Origin: Dendrophyllia cribrosa
Taxonomy: Eukaryota > Cnidaria > Anthozoa > Scleractinia > Dendrophylliidae
DNA: 64,000 nucleotides
NCBI GenBank assembly: GCA_024195265.1
Contig: JAJLRJ010000007.1
Coordinates: 27,197,901 to 27,261,900, forward strand
Reading direction: 5' to 3'
Shown here: in pieces, positions 40,001 through 49,424 of the stretch
Layout: each line of letters starts with the position of its first letter
How positions within the stretch are numbered: the first letter of the stretch is position 1
Notes under the pieces: generated by a model
What the model was told of the DNA's origin: nothing
The model's database searches: none
The model's input: the letters and a program-made list of their open reading frames with translations, nothing else
Made by a program: the position numbers and the translations under genes

Positions 40001-42712
40001 TTAGTTGAATGAAAAGCGTTCGTTGATTCCGTGGGGTTTGAGAGTGCCGATTTGAAAGATGATTTTTTGTTCTAGGTTTTTACGGCTTTCTGTGTTACCC
40101 TGGTGTAGGGAAAGGCCGCAGATTGTCATGTGTTGTTTAGAATGGTTAGTAAGATTAAAATGGCGCGCGACTGGTTTGGATGCGTCTTTGTCATTTTTTT
40201 CAACGTCTCGGAGATGTTCACGAAAACGGTCGCCCAGTCTCCTCCCTGTTTCGCCAATGTATATCTTTTTGCAAAAAGTACATGTTATGCAGTAGATAAC
40301 ATTTACGGAGGTGCATGTAAAACGATCAGTGATTTTAATAGATCGTTTGGGTCCTGTTATTTTGTCCGCGTTGTGAATGAAAGGACAAGTGTTACATCGT
40401 GTGCGTGTGCATTTGAAAGTTCCCGGTTTATCGTCAGATTTCAGTGCGCTCGTAACTAGAAAGTTGCCTATGTTTTTGTCACGTTTGAATGAAATTAGTG
40501 GGGGTTGTGAAAAAATTCTGCCAGTTTCGGGGTCGTTTTGGAGTAATTTGAAATTTTTTAAAATGATGCTTTTGACTGTGTTGTTGTGTGGGTGGAAAGT
40601 GAGGGTGAATGGAATTCTCTCGTTCTCTTCCTTCTGTGGCGTTTGTAGTGCTGATTGTCTGTCGATCTGTTGTGCACGTTGTTGGCCCGTATTAACAACA
40701 GAGTCAGGGTACCCACGTTTCTTGAAAAACTGGCACATTTCTTCTGATTTGTTGGAAAAATCAGAGTCATCACTACATAGCCGTCGAAGTCTGAGAAATT
40801 GAGAATACGGAATGGCGTTTTTAACGTGCGATGGATGTGAGGATGAATGTAACAGATAACTGTGGGAATCTGTAGGTTTGTAGTGCACACTTGTGGATAA
40901 ACTGTTACCGTTGATTGAAATATTAATGTCAAGAAAAGCGACTGAGGTTTCGGAAATTTCCCAGGTATATTTTAGAGCTGGATGAAAAGTATTGACAGAA
41001 GTTATGAATTGATTAAGTTCCTCTTTACTGGAAGAGGTAGCGCCAATGCAATCATCGATGTAGCGGCCGTAGAGTTCGGGTTTGGTTCCGTGGTACTGAT
41101 TAAAAAATTTGTCTTCGATGTGGCCTACAAAAAGGTTAGCGTAGCTTGGTCCCATTTTGGTGCCCATGGCGACTCCATTAACTTGTTTGTAGTAGTTTTG
41201 GGAAAATGAAAAACAGTTAAGTGTCAAAACTAATTCGGCTAAGCGGAGCAGTGTTTCTGAGCTTGGGTTTTGAATGGAGCGCTGGTCGAAAAAATATTTT
41301 AGTGCTTGAAGTCCTTCGTCATTGGGGATGACGGTATATAAAGAGGTAATGTCCATAGTGAAAATTAATTTGTTTTCGCTGGGAAAACTGAAATTCCGGA
41401 AAATTTCGAGTGCGTGATTGGTGTCCTTAATGTACGAGGGTAGTGATTTGAAAATGGGGGCCATGATTTTGTCTAAATAGCTAGAAATTAGTTCGGTAGG
41501 ACAGCTACAAGCGGAAACAATTGGTCGGCCCGGATTGTTTGGTTTATGAATTTTAGGTTTGAAATAAACGCGTGAGGTTCTAGGAGTAGTGATGATGAGA
41601 TTGTTGGCGGTAACTGGTAATTGTTGTTTAGTAATGAGGTCTTGGATAGTTTCTTTGACAATTTTTTGGTTGCTAGAAGTGAGATCTTTATCAACTTTGG
41701 CATAGAAAGCGGTGTCAGAAAGTTGCCGAAAAGCCTCTTGTCGGTAAAGGTCGGACCGCCAAACAACTACCGCCCCGCCTTTGTCGGCCGCTTTGATAAC
41801 AATGTCGCGTCGTTTGCTAAGACTTTTGAGCGCTGCCCACTCTCCTGTTGAAAGGTTGGAAATTTTGGTGTGGCGGTTAAATTTAAGTTTTTGGACATCG
41901 TGACGACATTTTTTGACGAAAAAATCTAAAGAAGAAAACTGGCCCTCTGGGGGAGTCCATTTTGATTTGCGAACGTTGAGTGTTTCAAAAACATCTTTTT
42001 CCGAGGTGTTAGAATTGTCTTCTTTGTCGTGGAAAAAAGCTCTTAATTGCACGCGGCGAAGGAATTTTTCAACATCTTGTTTGACTGAAAATTCGTCGGT
42101 TTGTTTCGCTATAGGAACAAAGTTTAAACCTTTACTAAGAACAGACCTCTCTGGGTTAGAAAGCGGCAAATTTTCCGGAATGGTAACGACGCCATTGTGA
42201 CTATCGAATGAATGGTCGCCGGATAATTGAGGACCTATTAACTGTTCAAGTTTTTGGGTCTTGATTTGGTTAAGGCTGTTGAACAGTTTAGCATTGAGTT
42301 CTTGAATTTTAGCGCGAATTGATTGTACTAAGACAGCTGGACAAATTTTGGAAAGTTCGGAACGGTATTGGATAATTTCCTTTTCGAGATTGTTACGTTT
42401 AAGGCACATAGCTCTGATGGTGATCCTCATAATATTACGCGAGAAAGAATTTTGGGCATGGTGAATTTCGTGAAAATATTGTTGATTGGAATCAGAGAAT
42501 GTAGAAGCGTGAAAATTTGAACGAAACCCTTTAGGAATGACTTTGGATTGGAGGCAACGGCCGATGAAATTGATGTGACTACAAAACCTAGTTTTGGTAA
42601 AGATGTGAGTGGCTAAACGAAAGGCTAAATTAGTGGAAATGGGGGGAAAAGGAATAAGATAACTTACGATTTCCTGGCGTAGCTCCTTGGTGAGTGTCTT
42701 GAGGTTAGGCAT
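40001..42712 (-). CDS. Penelope-like reverse transcriptase with GIY-YIG endonuclease, 903 residues, intact
   Basis: An N-terminal helical region precedes the Penelope RT. FKPKIHKPNNPGRPIVSACS, TMDITSLYTVIPNDEGL, a GVAMGTKMGPSYANLF box and the catalytic YIDDCIG box (around residue 555) are in order. CTRTRCNTCPF, a Cys-rich linker, and the GIY-YIG nuclease (VIYCITCTFCKKIYIGETGR, then RFREHLRDVEK) follow near the C-terminus. The RT copies the element RNA and the nuclease nicks the target. There are no stops or frameshifts. The start at 42712 is the first Met of the open frame. Confidence 0.95.
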   Translation of the reverse strand: MPNLKTLTKELRQEIVSYLIPFPPISTNLAFRLATHIFTKTRFCSHINFIGRCLQSKVIPKGFRSNFHASTFSDSNQQYFHEIHHAQNSFSRNIMRITIRAMCLKRNNLEKEIIQYRSELSKICPAVLVQSIRAKIQELNAKLFNSLNQIKTQKLEQLIGPQLSGDHSFDSHNGVVTIPENLPLSNPERSVLSKGLNFVPIAKQTDEFSVKQDVEKFLRRVQLRAFFHDKEDNSNTSEKDVFETLNVRKSKWTPPEGQFSSLDFFVKKCRHDVQKLKFNRHTKISNLSTGEWAALKSLSKRRDIVIKAADKGGAVVVWRSDLYRQEAFRQLSDTAFYAKVDKDLTSSNQKIVKETIQDLITKQQLPVTANNLIITTPRTSRVYFKPKIHKPNNPGRPIVSACSCPTELISSYLDKIMAPIFKSLPSYIKDTNHALEIFRNFSFPSENKLIFTMDITSLYTVIPNDEGLQALKYFFDQRSIQNPSSETLLRLAELVLTLNCFSFSQNYYKQVNGVAMGTKMGPSYANLFVGHIEDKFFNQYHGTKPELYGRYIDDCIGATSSSKEELNQFITSVNTFHPALKYTWEISETSVAFLDINISINGNSLSTSVHYKPTDSHSYLLHSSSHPSHVKNAIPYSQFLRLRRLCSDDSDFSNKSEEMCQFFKKRGYPDSVVNTGQQRAQQIDRQSALQTPQKEENERIPFTLTFHPHNNTVKSIILKNFKLLQNDPETGRIFSQPPLISFKRDKNIGNFLVTSALKSDDKPGTFKCTRTRCNTCPFIHNADKITGPKRSIKITDRFTCTSVNVIYCITCTFCKKIYIGETGRRLGDRFREHLRDVEKNDKDASKPVARHFNLTNHSKQHMTICGLSLHQGNTESRKNLEQKIIFQIGTLKPHGINERFSFN

Positions 42713-42910
42713 CGTTGTCTTCGGTTCGTTCGGTGAGAAAGCTGTTGAGTAAGAAATATTGATGTAAAAAGTTAATGGTCGCAGCGAATAAACAACAAAT
42801 GAATGGGGTTAGTTTCTGGAGAAACTGTGGTGCTGTGTCGGTGGGGGGATGAAACACGAGAATTTAGTTTTATCGACTGAGTCGATAAGGTAAATTGACC
42901 ACCGTAAAAA

Positions 42911-42959
42911 GATTCAAATAGCTGACGTTTCGAGCGCTAGCCCTTCGTCGGAGCGAATC
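42911..42959 (-). ncRNA. Candidate hammerhead-like motif, second pseudo-LTR copy
   Basis: Identical in sequence to 39862-39910, in the second copy of the repeated segment. Two copies bracketing the coding region is the arrangement reported for Penelope hammerheads. Confidence 0.4.
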
Positions 42960-43049
42960 AAGGAATTGTGGGTAGTGTGTGGTTTTATATAGTAAGCGGT
43001 GGAGCTACGCTATTGGTGGAAATTTGGTGACGTGAAAAAGAAATGTAAA

Positions 43050-43873
43050 TTAGTTGAATGAAAAGCGTTCGTTGATTCCGTGGGGTTTGAGAGTGCCGAT
43101 TTGAAAGATGATTTTTTGTTCTAGGTTTTTACGGCTTTCTGTGTTACCCTGGTGTAGGGAAAGGCCGCAGATTGTCATGTGTTGTTTAGAATGGTTAGTA
43201 AGATTAAAATGGCGCGCGACTGGTTTGGATGCGTCTTTGTCATTTTTTTCAACGTCTCGGAGATGTTCACGAAAACGGTCGCCCATTCTCCTCCCTGTTT
43301 CGCCAATGTATATCTTTTTGCAAAAAGTACATGTTATGCAGTAGATAACATTTACGGAGGTGCATGTAAAACGATCAGTGATTTTAATAGATCGTTTGGG
43401 TCCTGTTATTTTGTCCGCGTTGTGAATGAAAGGACAAGTGTTACATCGTGTGCGTGTGCATTTGAAAGTTCCCGGTTTATCGTCAGATTTCAGTGCGCTC
43501 GTAACTAGAAAGTTGCCTATGTTTTTGTCACGTTTGAATGAAATTAGTGGGGGTTGTGAAAAAATTCTGCCAGTTTCGGGGTCGTTTTGGAGTAATTTGA
43601 AATTTTTTAAAATGATGCTTTTGACTGTGTTGTTGTGTGGGTGGAAAGTGAGGGTGAATGGAATTCTCTCGTTCTCTTCCTTCTGTGGCGTTTGTAGTGC
43701 TGATTGTCTGTCGATCTGTTGTGCACGTTGTTGGCCCGTATTAACAACAGAGTCAGGGTACCCACGTTTCTTGAAAAACTGGCACATTTCTTCTGATTTG
43801 TTGGAAAAATCAGAGTCATCACTACATAGCCGTCGAAGTCTGAGAAATTGAGAATACGGAATGGCGTTATTAA
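43050..43873 (-). pseudogene. 5'-truncated Penelope copy: end of RT and GIY-YIG domain
   Basis: This encodes the last roughly 270 residues of the same protein (from NAIPYSQFLRLRRLC to the C-terminus). It differs from the full copy at very few positions (for example GRRMGDRF against GRRLGDRF). The first few residues of the open frame come from flanking MITE sequence. It lacks all RT catalytic motifs. Confidence 0.93.
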
Positions 43874-44115
43874 TTTTTCCCAAAGGATTTGTAAAATTAA
43901 GAGAAATAAGAAATATTGAAGATTTAGTGAAGTTTTAAAATTAGAATTTGTAGTTAATAATTAATCGACGGACACCAAGTTAGTCCACTAGCAACCTGGG
44001 ATGCTCTTGTGTCGGTATCAACTGTCTGTTGGTGTTTCAAAAATCATTTTCTTTCTTCTATCCCTTCTTTAACCTCTTAGAATTTCATTCAAATTTAGGT
44101 TGAGTCCCGCCTTAA

Positions 44116-44849
44116 GCCTTGCGCCCGTTGGGGTCTCTCCGTATTCATAACCGCAGCAGATCTTCTCGACTGTCTTAGCTTCCGCCGCTTACTTTCAGTG
44201 CACTTGCGTACAAAATGAGCCGTTTTGCAGCCTTATTTTAGCGCCCAACCCTCATGTTCTATCAGTTGTAACTAAGCCAGGTGATGTTGCAACGAGCGTC
44301 ATCACTTTTTCTCATTGAAAGACTGAACTCATCAGCTTACAACTTCTTACTGTAAGACAACCTTAATTTGTAGTTTTCATAAGAGATTCTTCTTCTTTCG
44401 AAACGCATTTTCCATAAGTGGCATGAGGGAAGTCTCCATCAGAAAACCCCAAGAATATAATTATCTTTTTCAAAAAATGAAATTTGCTTACTGAATGAAC
44501 ATTTGAATTGTCACTCAGATGTTTTAATTAAACCCTCCCTTTTTTAATATATCCCAGGATTATTATTGTACGCTTCCAGTAAAATAGTGTTTTTGTGTCC
44601 CCTCAGATTGAAAAAAAGACTTGTTATTTAAAATCTACGACAATCCTACATATAAAATTCACATGTCGAGGGCTTACCCCCTAAATATACGGTCAAGCGG
44701 CACTCATAGCGAAAACTGCCACGCCCCCTCACTAACGGGCACAGCCGATCCCGCCGTCCTTACCAATTTTCTATTCAAATTTAGCTCCTTTTCGTGGCCA
44801 ATTTACGGATTAATTCCTTTTCTTATCTTAAAGGCTACTCGGCCTTGTT
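44116..44849. other. Central unique part of the TTAA foldback element, right of the MITE
   Basis: Nothing recognisable is encoded. Confidence 0.4.
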
Positions 44850-46301
44850 TATGAAAATGGGTAATCACCTCAAATAACCGCTCTGCCGGCTCTCTCCCAC
44901 TCCCCACCCCCACACACGCCCCAGTTTATATAATCTGCTACTTTCTTGATTTTCCCGGTAAAATGGATTTTTCAATTACAAAGTAAAATTGTGTTGAGGT
45001 GTTTGCTAACTTAAATCGAGATCGACAGCTTTTTTCATACCAGTACCACTTTTTGACGAACGATTTTTGCGGAAGTTATGCAAACAGGAAATGGGGATGT
45101 TTATTTCAGACCTGCGATCCAGCATGCAGTTCTCTGTCTCTTTACGCAATGTTCCTTTTCATGCGCTGCGGATGATACACGGAGCAGTCATTCCTTTTTC
45201 GAACTACAAGGTTAGTAGTTTTATTTTATATGTTTATGATGTACCAAGTGAGTGAGTGAGTGTCGAATATTGCGTGCCTGGCCGTTAAGCAATCGTTTTA
45301 TCTCATCGAAAACGCGAAACAATTTGCATATAACGCCATGCATGAACGTGACTACCGAGAAAGGCAGAAGAAAATTATTTCACACTTTCACTGAAGATGT
45401 AAAATGGTACATTTTGTGAACAAATGTGATAATGAACTTTAGTTTTTGTTTCCGAGTTTATTTCTTAATGATGTGATTTAGATAAGGGAATTGAGAGCAA
45501 AATATCTGATATTTCGCATTCGATGTTTATATTTACACGCCGAAATATGAATAACAAAACGACCGTTGGTAACGATTTTTTTATTCAATCGCACATTTAT
45601 CGCAATTCTTTGTCATAACAGACCATTATTTCCAATAAAGATGCCATTTCGTATAACGTTCACTCGATATCAGGGGATATCAATTCATTAATTGATAATT
45701 TTCGAGCAACATTGAGCCGGTGTTTGTCTAAATTCTGATACCAAAAATGGCTATACCGCACTACGATCTATCAAACTTTTCCCTGCTCTGTTACATTTGC
45801 CCCATATTTTTATTTATGAAATCAATTTATATATAAACAATCTACGTTTAGGCAAAAGGGCTAGTTCTAAATCGAAATGGCAAGGAGCGATATCGGCTGG
45901 TGAATTTCTGGTAATTTTAGGAACATTCAAAATGCGGAAAGTATACCTTCGGACTTTTTAGTCGTTCGTGGCTCAAACTGTGCCCTTTTCGGATTAATTT
46001 AAATAAATGCAACAAGGAAGGATAGTTCTTTGCATCAGTATCAGCAGTGATCAATTTAATTCGCTAACAGGCTAAGAGTCGAAGTCTCAAGAACACCTTC
46101 GATCTACCAATATGGCGGCCCGCCGAGGCCACCCCAAAACGGCCTTGTTAATATTTTCCAAAATAAAAAGAATTGAAACCTTAAACTATCCATTCCGTAT
46201 TCAGGACCCTAAACCAAGTCTACATGGTGAATTTCAGCCAATCGGTGATGTACCGTGGCCGCGACTTTTCAAAAAAGTTCGAATTTTACAGAGTATTGCT
46301 C
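44850..46301. repeat. Right arm of the TTAA foldback element, uninterrupted
   Basis: About 1.45 kb, the reverse complement of 23301-24067 plus 37472-38134. It preserves the unoccupied MULE target site near 45530-45545. Confidence 0.92.
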
Positions 46302-46305
46302 TTAA

Positions 46306-46644
46306 TGCCCCTGTTGCAAGATGTGGAGCAACTTTTGAGACCCCTTTTGTAACAAAAGGAATCAGCTTTGTGCCTAGAGATAACAAAGAACTCCAAAGAC
46401 TTCCTCCCTGTTTGACAGCTTTTCTTATTTGTGTTTTGGAGATTGAAATTTCAACTCCTTTTCTTTCTTGAATGGCTTTCTTTATCTTATTGATTTGTGT
46501 TTTGGTTAACATTAATTAATCATTTCCCCGCAATTCATCTTTTGAAAGTCGCAGTGTGATTGGAGATGAATTCTTCAAAGCTTTGGCTAATTTGGCTTTT
46601 TGTCCATCAGACAAATTTACATGGTATTCATTATAGGTTGTCAT
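46306..46644 (-). pseudogene. pX-like core protein, N-terminal piece
   Basis: It starts at 46644 (MTTYNEYHVNLSDGQKAKLA), runs through SPITLRLSKDELRGND, meets a TAA stop near 46517, and continues in the same frame with LTKTQINKIKKAI, VEISISKTQIRKAVKQGGSL and FVTKGVSKVAPHLATGAL. It is interrupted at TTAA by the 23-kb element. The protein is small, basic and virion-core-like. It lies 43 bases downstream of the major capsid stop. Both a nonsense codon and the insertion disable it. Confidence 0.83.
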
Positions 46645-46687
46645 TTCAATATTTTTAATGTCGAAATAATATTTATTGCCAAGCAAT

Positions 46688-47988
46688 TTAAGCCTTTATC
46701 AAAAGTTTTCCAGAAGAAGTATACAGTTCAATTTCTTTTTCATGAAGAACCAAGGCGTTCAATGTGTAATTTCCTGCGGGATTACCCGTCAACTGATATC
46801 TGAACGTCAAGGAAACAACAGAGTCCTTTACATCTTCTTCTTGATTGCGGAGATTGAAATACAGAATTTCAAAAAGATTTCTGAAATTTTTTCGATCAAT
46901 CAATGGGCCACTCAAAAAGTCATTATAAGCTAAATTAAATGACACCAAAGATCGATACAATCGTGATTCTTCATCTGCACTCATGTCCAATTGAGGATAA
47001 TAAATGCTGTTGTTTATTTCCAGTTGTGCTTTTGAATATGCCCGATTACCACCAATTGTATTAAGACCTAAAGTAAATATATTTGCTCCTTGATTATTAT
47101 AACTTAGTGTGGGGGTTGCCAAATGAATACATGTCTTGGTCTTCGGATGCCTGCTGAAATGCGGAATGAGTCATTCACAGCTCCACTCTGTTTTAGTTCA
47201 TGGTGTTCCCTGAGATATGTCCATTTCTTGGGCTTGAGATAATTTTCAAGATATTGTTTCATTCCTTCACCATTGAAAATGATTTTCGGGCACCACAAGC
47301 GAAGTTTTGTCACAATAACTTTTAAATCTCCTACAGCAGCATTTTTGAAAATTATATTGTTGTCATTTTCAAGTTTCAACAAAATATTTGTCTTTATATT
47401 TGGGTGAAGATTATTTTTGAAAGCAGCGAAATAGCTGTATAAATTCAGAGGAATTGATATTTTGTTTATAGCCGCGCCATCAGTCAGGATCTTTCGCTTG
47501 GCAAAACCTTCATTATAAAGTGCCTCATCTGGTCGTGGTTCTGCAGTTCCTGTTGATGAGTCTGGATAGAAAAATTGATCTTTTCCAACTGTATCTGCAT
47601 AACTTTTTGTATAATTCAAGAGAGCCAACACATTTGACGATTCATTGGCTCGTGCGTTGTTATATACTGTTATGCCATTGCATTCAACTTCTATTGTTTT
47701 TATGAATGTATGTCCATTTGTTGTTGTTCCAAATTGATATACATAACTTGTTCCTGCTGTTATTCCAGTTGCGCTATCAGCCGTTGTAACAAGTTTAAAG
47801 TCAACTTCCAGATACGCATTATACCAATCGATTGGGTTTGCCTCTGAGGAATTATCAACTGTGAATCGATAATCCTGTTTTATTTGTCTATTGTCATTCG
47901 CGATATTATCATTCAGTGGAGTGTTCAAATCATAATATGTGTATTCATATCTCTTTAAAAATTTGGGGTTTCTAAAGTTTCCATTCAT
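46688..47988 (-). pseudogene. Polinton major capsid protein (double jelly-roll), one frameshift
   Basis: The first frame (47104-47988) starts MNGNFRNPKFLKRYEYTYYD and includes SSEANPIDWYNAYLEVDF, FIKTIEVECNGITVYNN, YFAAFKNNLHPNIKTNILLK and KKWTYLREHHELKQSGA. The second frame (46688-47122) has TLSYNNQGANIFTLGLNTIG, QLEINNSIYYPQL and SFNLAYNDFLSGPLI. Together they give about 430 residues, right for a Polinton major capsid. The break is a single frameshift at a G-run near 47110. The identification rests on recognising the Polinton/adintovirus capsid pattern and on the neighbouring protease, penton and ATPase. Confidence 0.88.
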
Positions 47989-48016
47989 ATTTTAAAAACA
48001 TATTATATTTTTCTTG

Positions 48017-48066
48017 TTAAATCACATCATTGTAAATATCTTTAATATATTGAAATTTATCATCAG
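48017..48066 (-). pseudogene. C-terminal tail of the Polinton gene split by the LINE
   Basis: The last codons (DDKFQYIKDIYNDVI, stop at 48017-48019) belong to the gene whose main part lies at 53780-54103. Across the short ATCAG target repeat the two parts are in one frame. Confidence 0.75.
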
Positions 48067-48157
48067 AGACTGGGCAGGATGTCGTCGGAGTAAGACGTGC
48101 CCAAAAAGCTCCGCGTGCCATTGCAAATGCCATAGTTACTTTTTTGTCGTTTTTTTT

Positions 48158-49027
48158 ATGGCCGAGAGCCAAAAAAGGAAAAATCGGAGTAGCAATTCGA
48201 GTAAAGACAGTGAAAGCTCGTCGCCAGCAGATAAAAAGAAGAAAAATCACTCCAGTGTAGACGAAGACGAGGTTTTTATGGAGACAAACATGGCCGCCGA
48301 TGTCAGTGAGAGCATTCAGCAGATTCTACACAAGGTTCAGAAGCTCGACAACGTAGAAGCTCTCCAAAATAAAGCCCTAGCCAAACTAGATATGCTAGAG
48401 GCCCGTGTTAATCAATTAGATATCAAGTTCTAAACCTTGGATTCGAAATTACGTGTCCAGGAGAAAACAATTGGCGACCTTACAGCGAGCACGGACTTTT
48501 TATCAAAGAAATTCGAAGAAAGAAAACTGGATCATGAAAAAACTGATAACACCATTAAAAGACAGGAATCAGAGCTTAATCGTCTCAGGAAGGATTTATT
48601 GTATTTGGAGTCTTATTCCAGAAGAGAGAACTTAATTATCTCAGGATTACCTGAAGAACAAGACGAAACCGCGGTACAAACCCTTGCCATTTTGCAAAAT
48701 TTCATGGACAACGAACTGGACGTAGAAGATGCAAACCAAATTCAATTTCAACGCGTTCATCGTCTAGGAAAACCAAACTCAAGAAGGCCCAGAGCTATTA
48801 TTGCCAGATGTTTGAAGTATCCCGATAACGAAAAAATTCTATCACGAGGCAGAAATCTCCGGGATAAAGATATATTTATGTTCTCAGACTACCCAGAAAC
48901 AATTCAACAATCAAGACGACGACAGTTAAAGAAGCTCAAGGAAGCGAAGGAAAATGGCAAAACCGCCTACTTCAGCAAGAGTAAACCGGACCTCCTATAT
49001 ATTGATGGTCACCTAATTCCAGAATAA
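48158..49027 (+). pseudogene. LINE ORF1 (L1-like RNA-binding protein), one stop codon
   Basis: The N-terminus is charged (MAESQKRKNRSSNSSKDSES). A long coiled coil follows (VNQLDIKF, then [20 protein letters not shown]), then the L1 ORF1 RRM-like domain ([29 protein letters not shown]) and a basic C-terminal domain. A TAA at 48431-48433 interrupts one continuous frame. The product would coat LINE RNA. Confidence 0.85.
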
Positions 49028-49424
49028 GAACATTCAAGTAATTTCTAGTTAATTTCGTCTTCTGTTTGCATGCTCTCGTTGTAAATAGATATTGTTGTTT
49101 TCACCTATGTATTGCTTATTGATATGGTAGCAGGAGCTTTGTAGGATAACGTAACTTGAGGTAAGTGCTTTCTGCTTTTTCTTTTCTTTTCATAATTTAA
49201 GTGTAAGTTTATTATTTTCTAATTTTATCGCAAATCCAATGTTTTTGCTTTTCGGTTCACTAAGTCTTCTTTTTGTAAGTTGTTACGGATTCCACTCAGA
49301 TTTGCATATGATGCCAAATTATTTTTGCAAGGTGCAAACAAGGTGCAAACGTTTGTTTTGTTTTGAATTTTCGTTGATTGCGCTCTATTATTTAGAAGGT
49401 GTCTTTTTTTAATCGTTAAAACAT

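Larger units (their letters stand above)
39754..43873 (-). mobile_element. Penelope-like element in tandem: full copy plus 5'-truncated copy
   Basis: It is flanked by a 14-bp duplication TTTTTCCCAAAGGA (39740-39753 and 43874-43887). Read on the minus strand, a partial copy (43873-42803) carrying only the 3' third is followed directly by a complete copy (42802-39754). The repeated 1.07 kb is virtually identical in both. Such partial tandems (pseudo-LTRs) are a known hallmark of Penelope-like elements. Confidence 0.92.
39570..44111. mobile_element. TTAA-type MITE (about 0.4 kb) split by a Penelope element
   Basis: TTAA (39566-39569 and 44112-44115) flanks inverted ends GGCGGGACTTAACCTAAA and, as the right complement, GGCGGGACTCAACCTAAA. 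The same family lies at 4875-5325, which gives the uninterrupted sequence. The Penelope element occupies 39754-43873. Confidence 0.88.
23301..46301. mobile_element. Giant TTAA-flanked foldback element, 23,001 bp with nested insertions
   Basis: The left end reads TTAA-GAGTGATTCTCTGTAAAA (TTAA at 23297-23300). The right end complement reads TTAA-GAGCAATACTCTGTAAAA (TTAA at 46302-46305). Inverted arms of about 1.43 kb follow (left arm 23301-24067 continuing at 37472-38134; right arm 44850-46301). Excising it joins the pX-like reading frame, so the boundaries are firm. Without its own nested passengers it is only about 5 kb and encodes no recognised transposase. TTAA duplication points to piggyBac-type mobilisation, but the ends do not start with CCC, so the family is unclear. 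Confidence 0.92.

Noticed and set aside
40059..42200. Plus-strand open frames opposite the Penelope ORF
   Set aside because: They are antisense shadows of the intact 903-codon RT/GIY-YIG frame and recur identically over the truncated copy.
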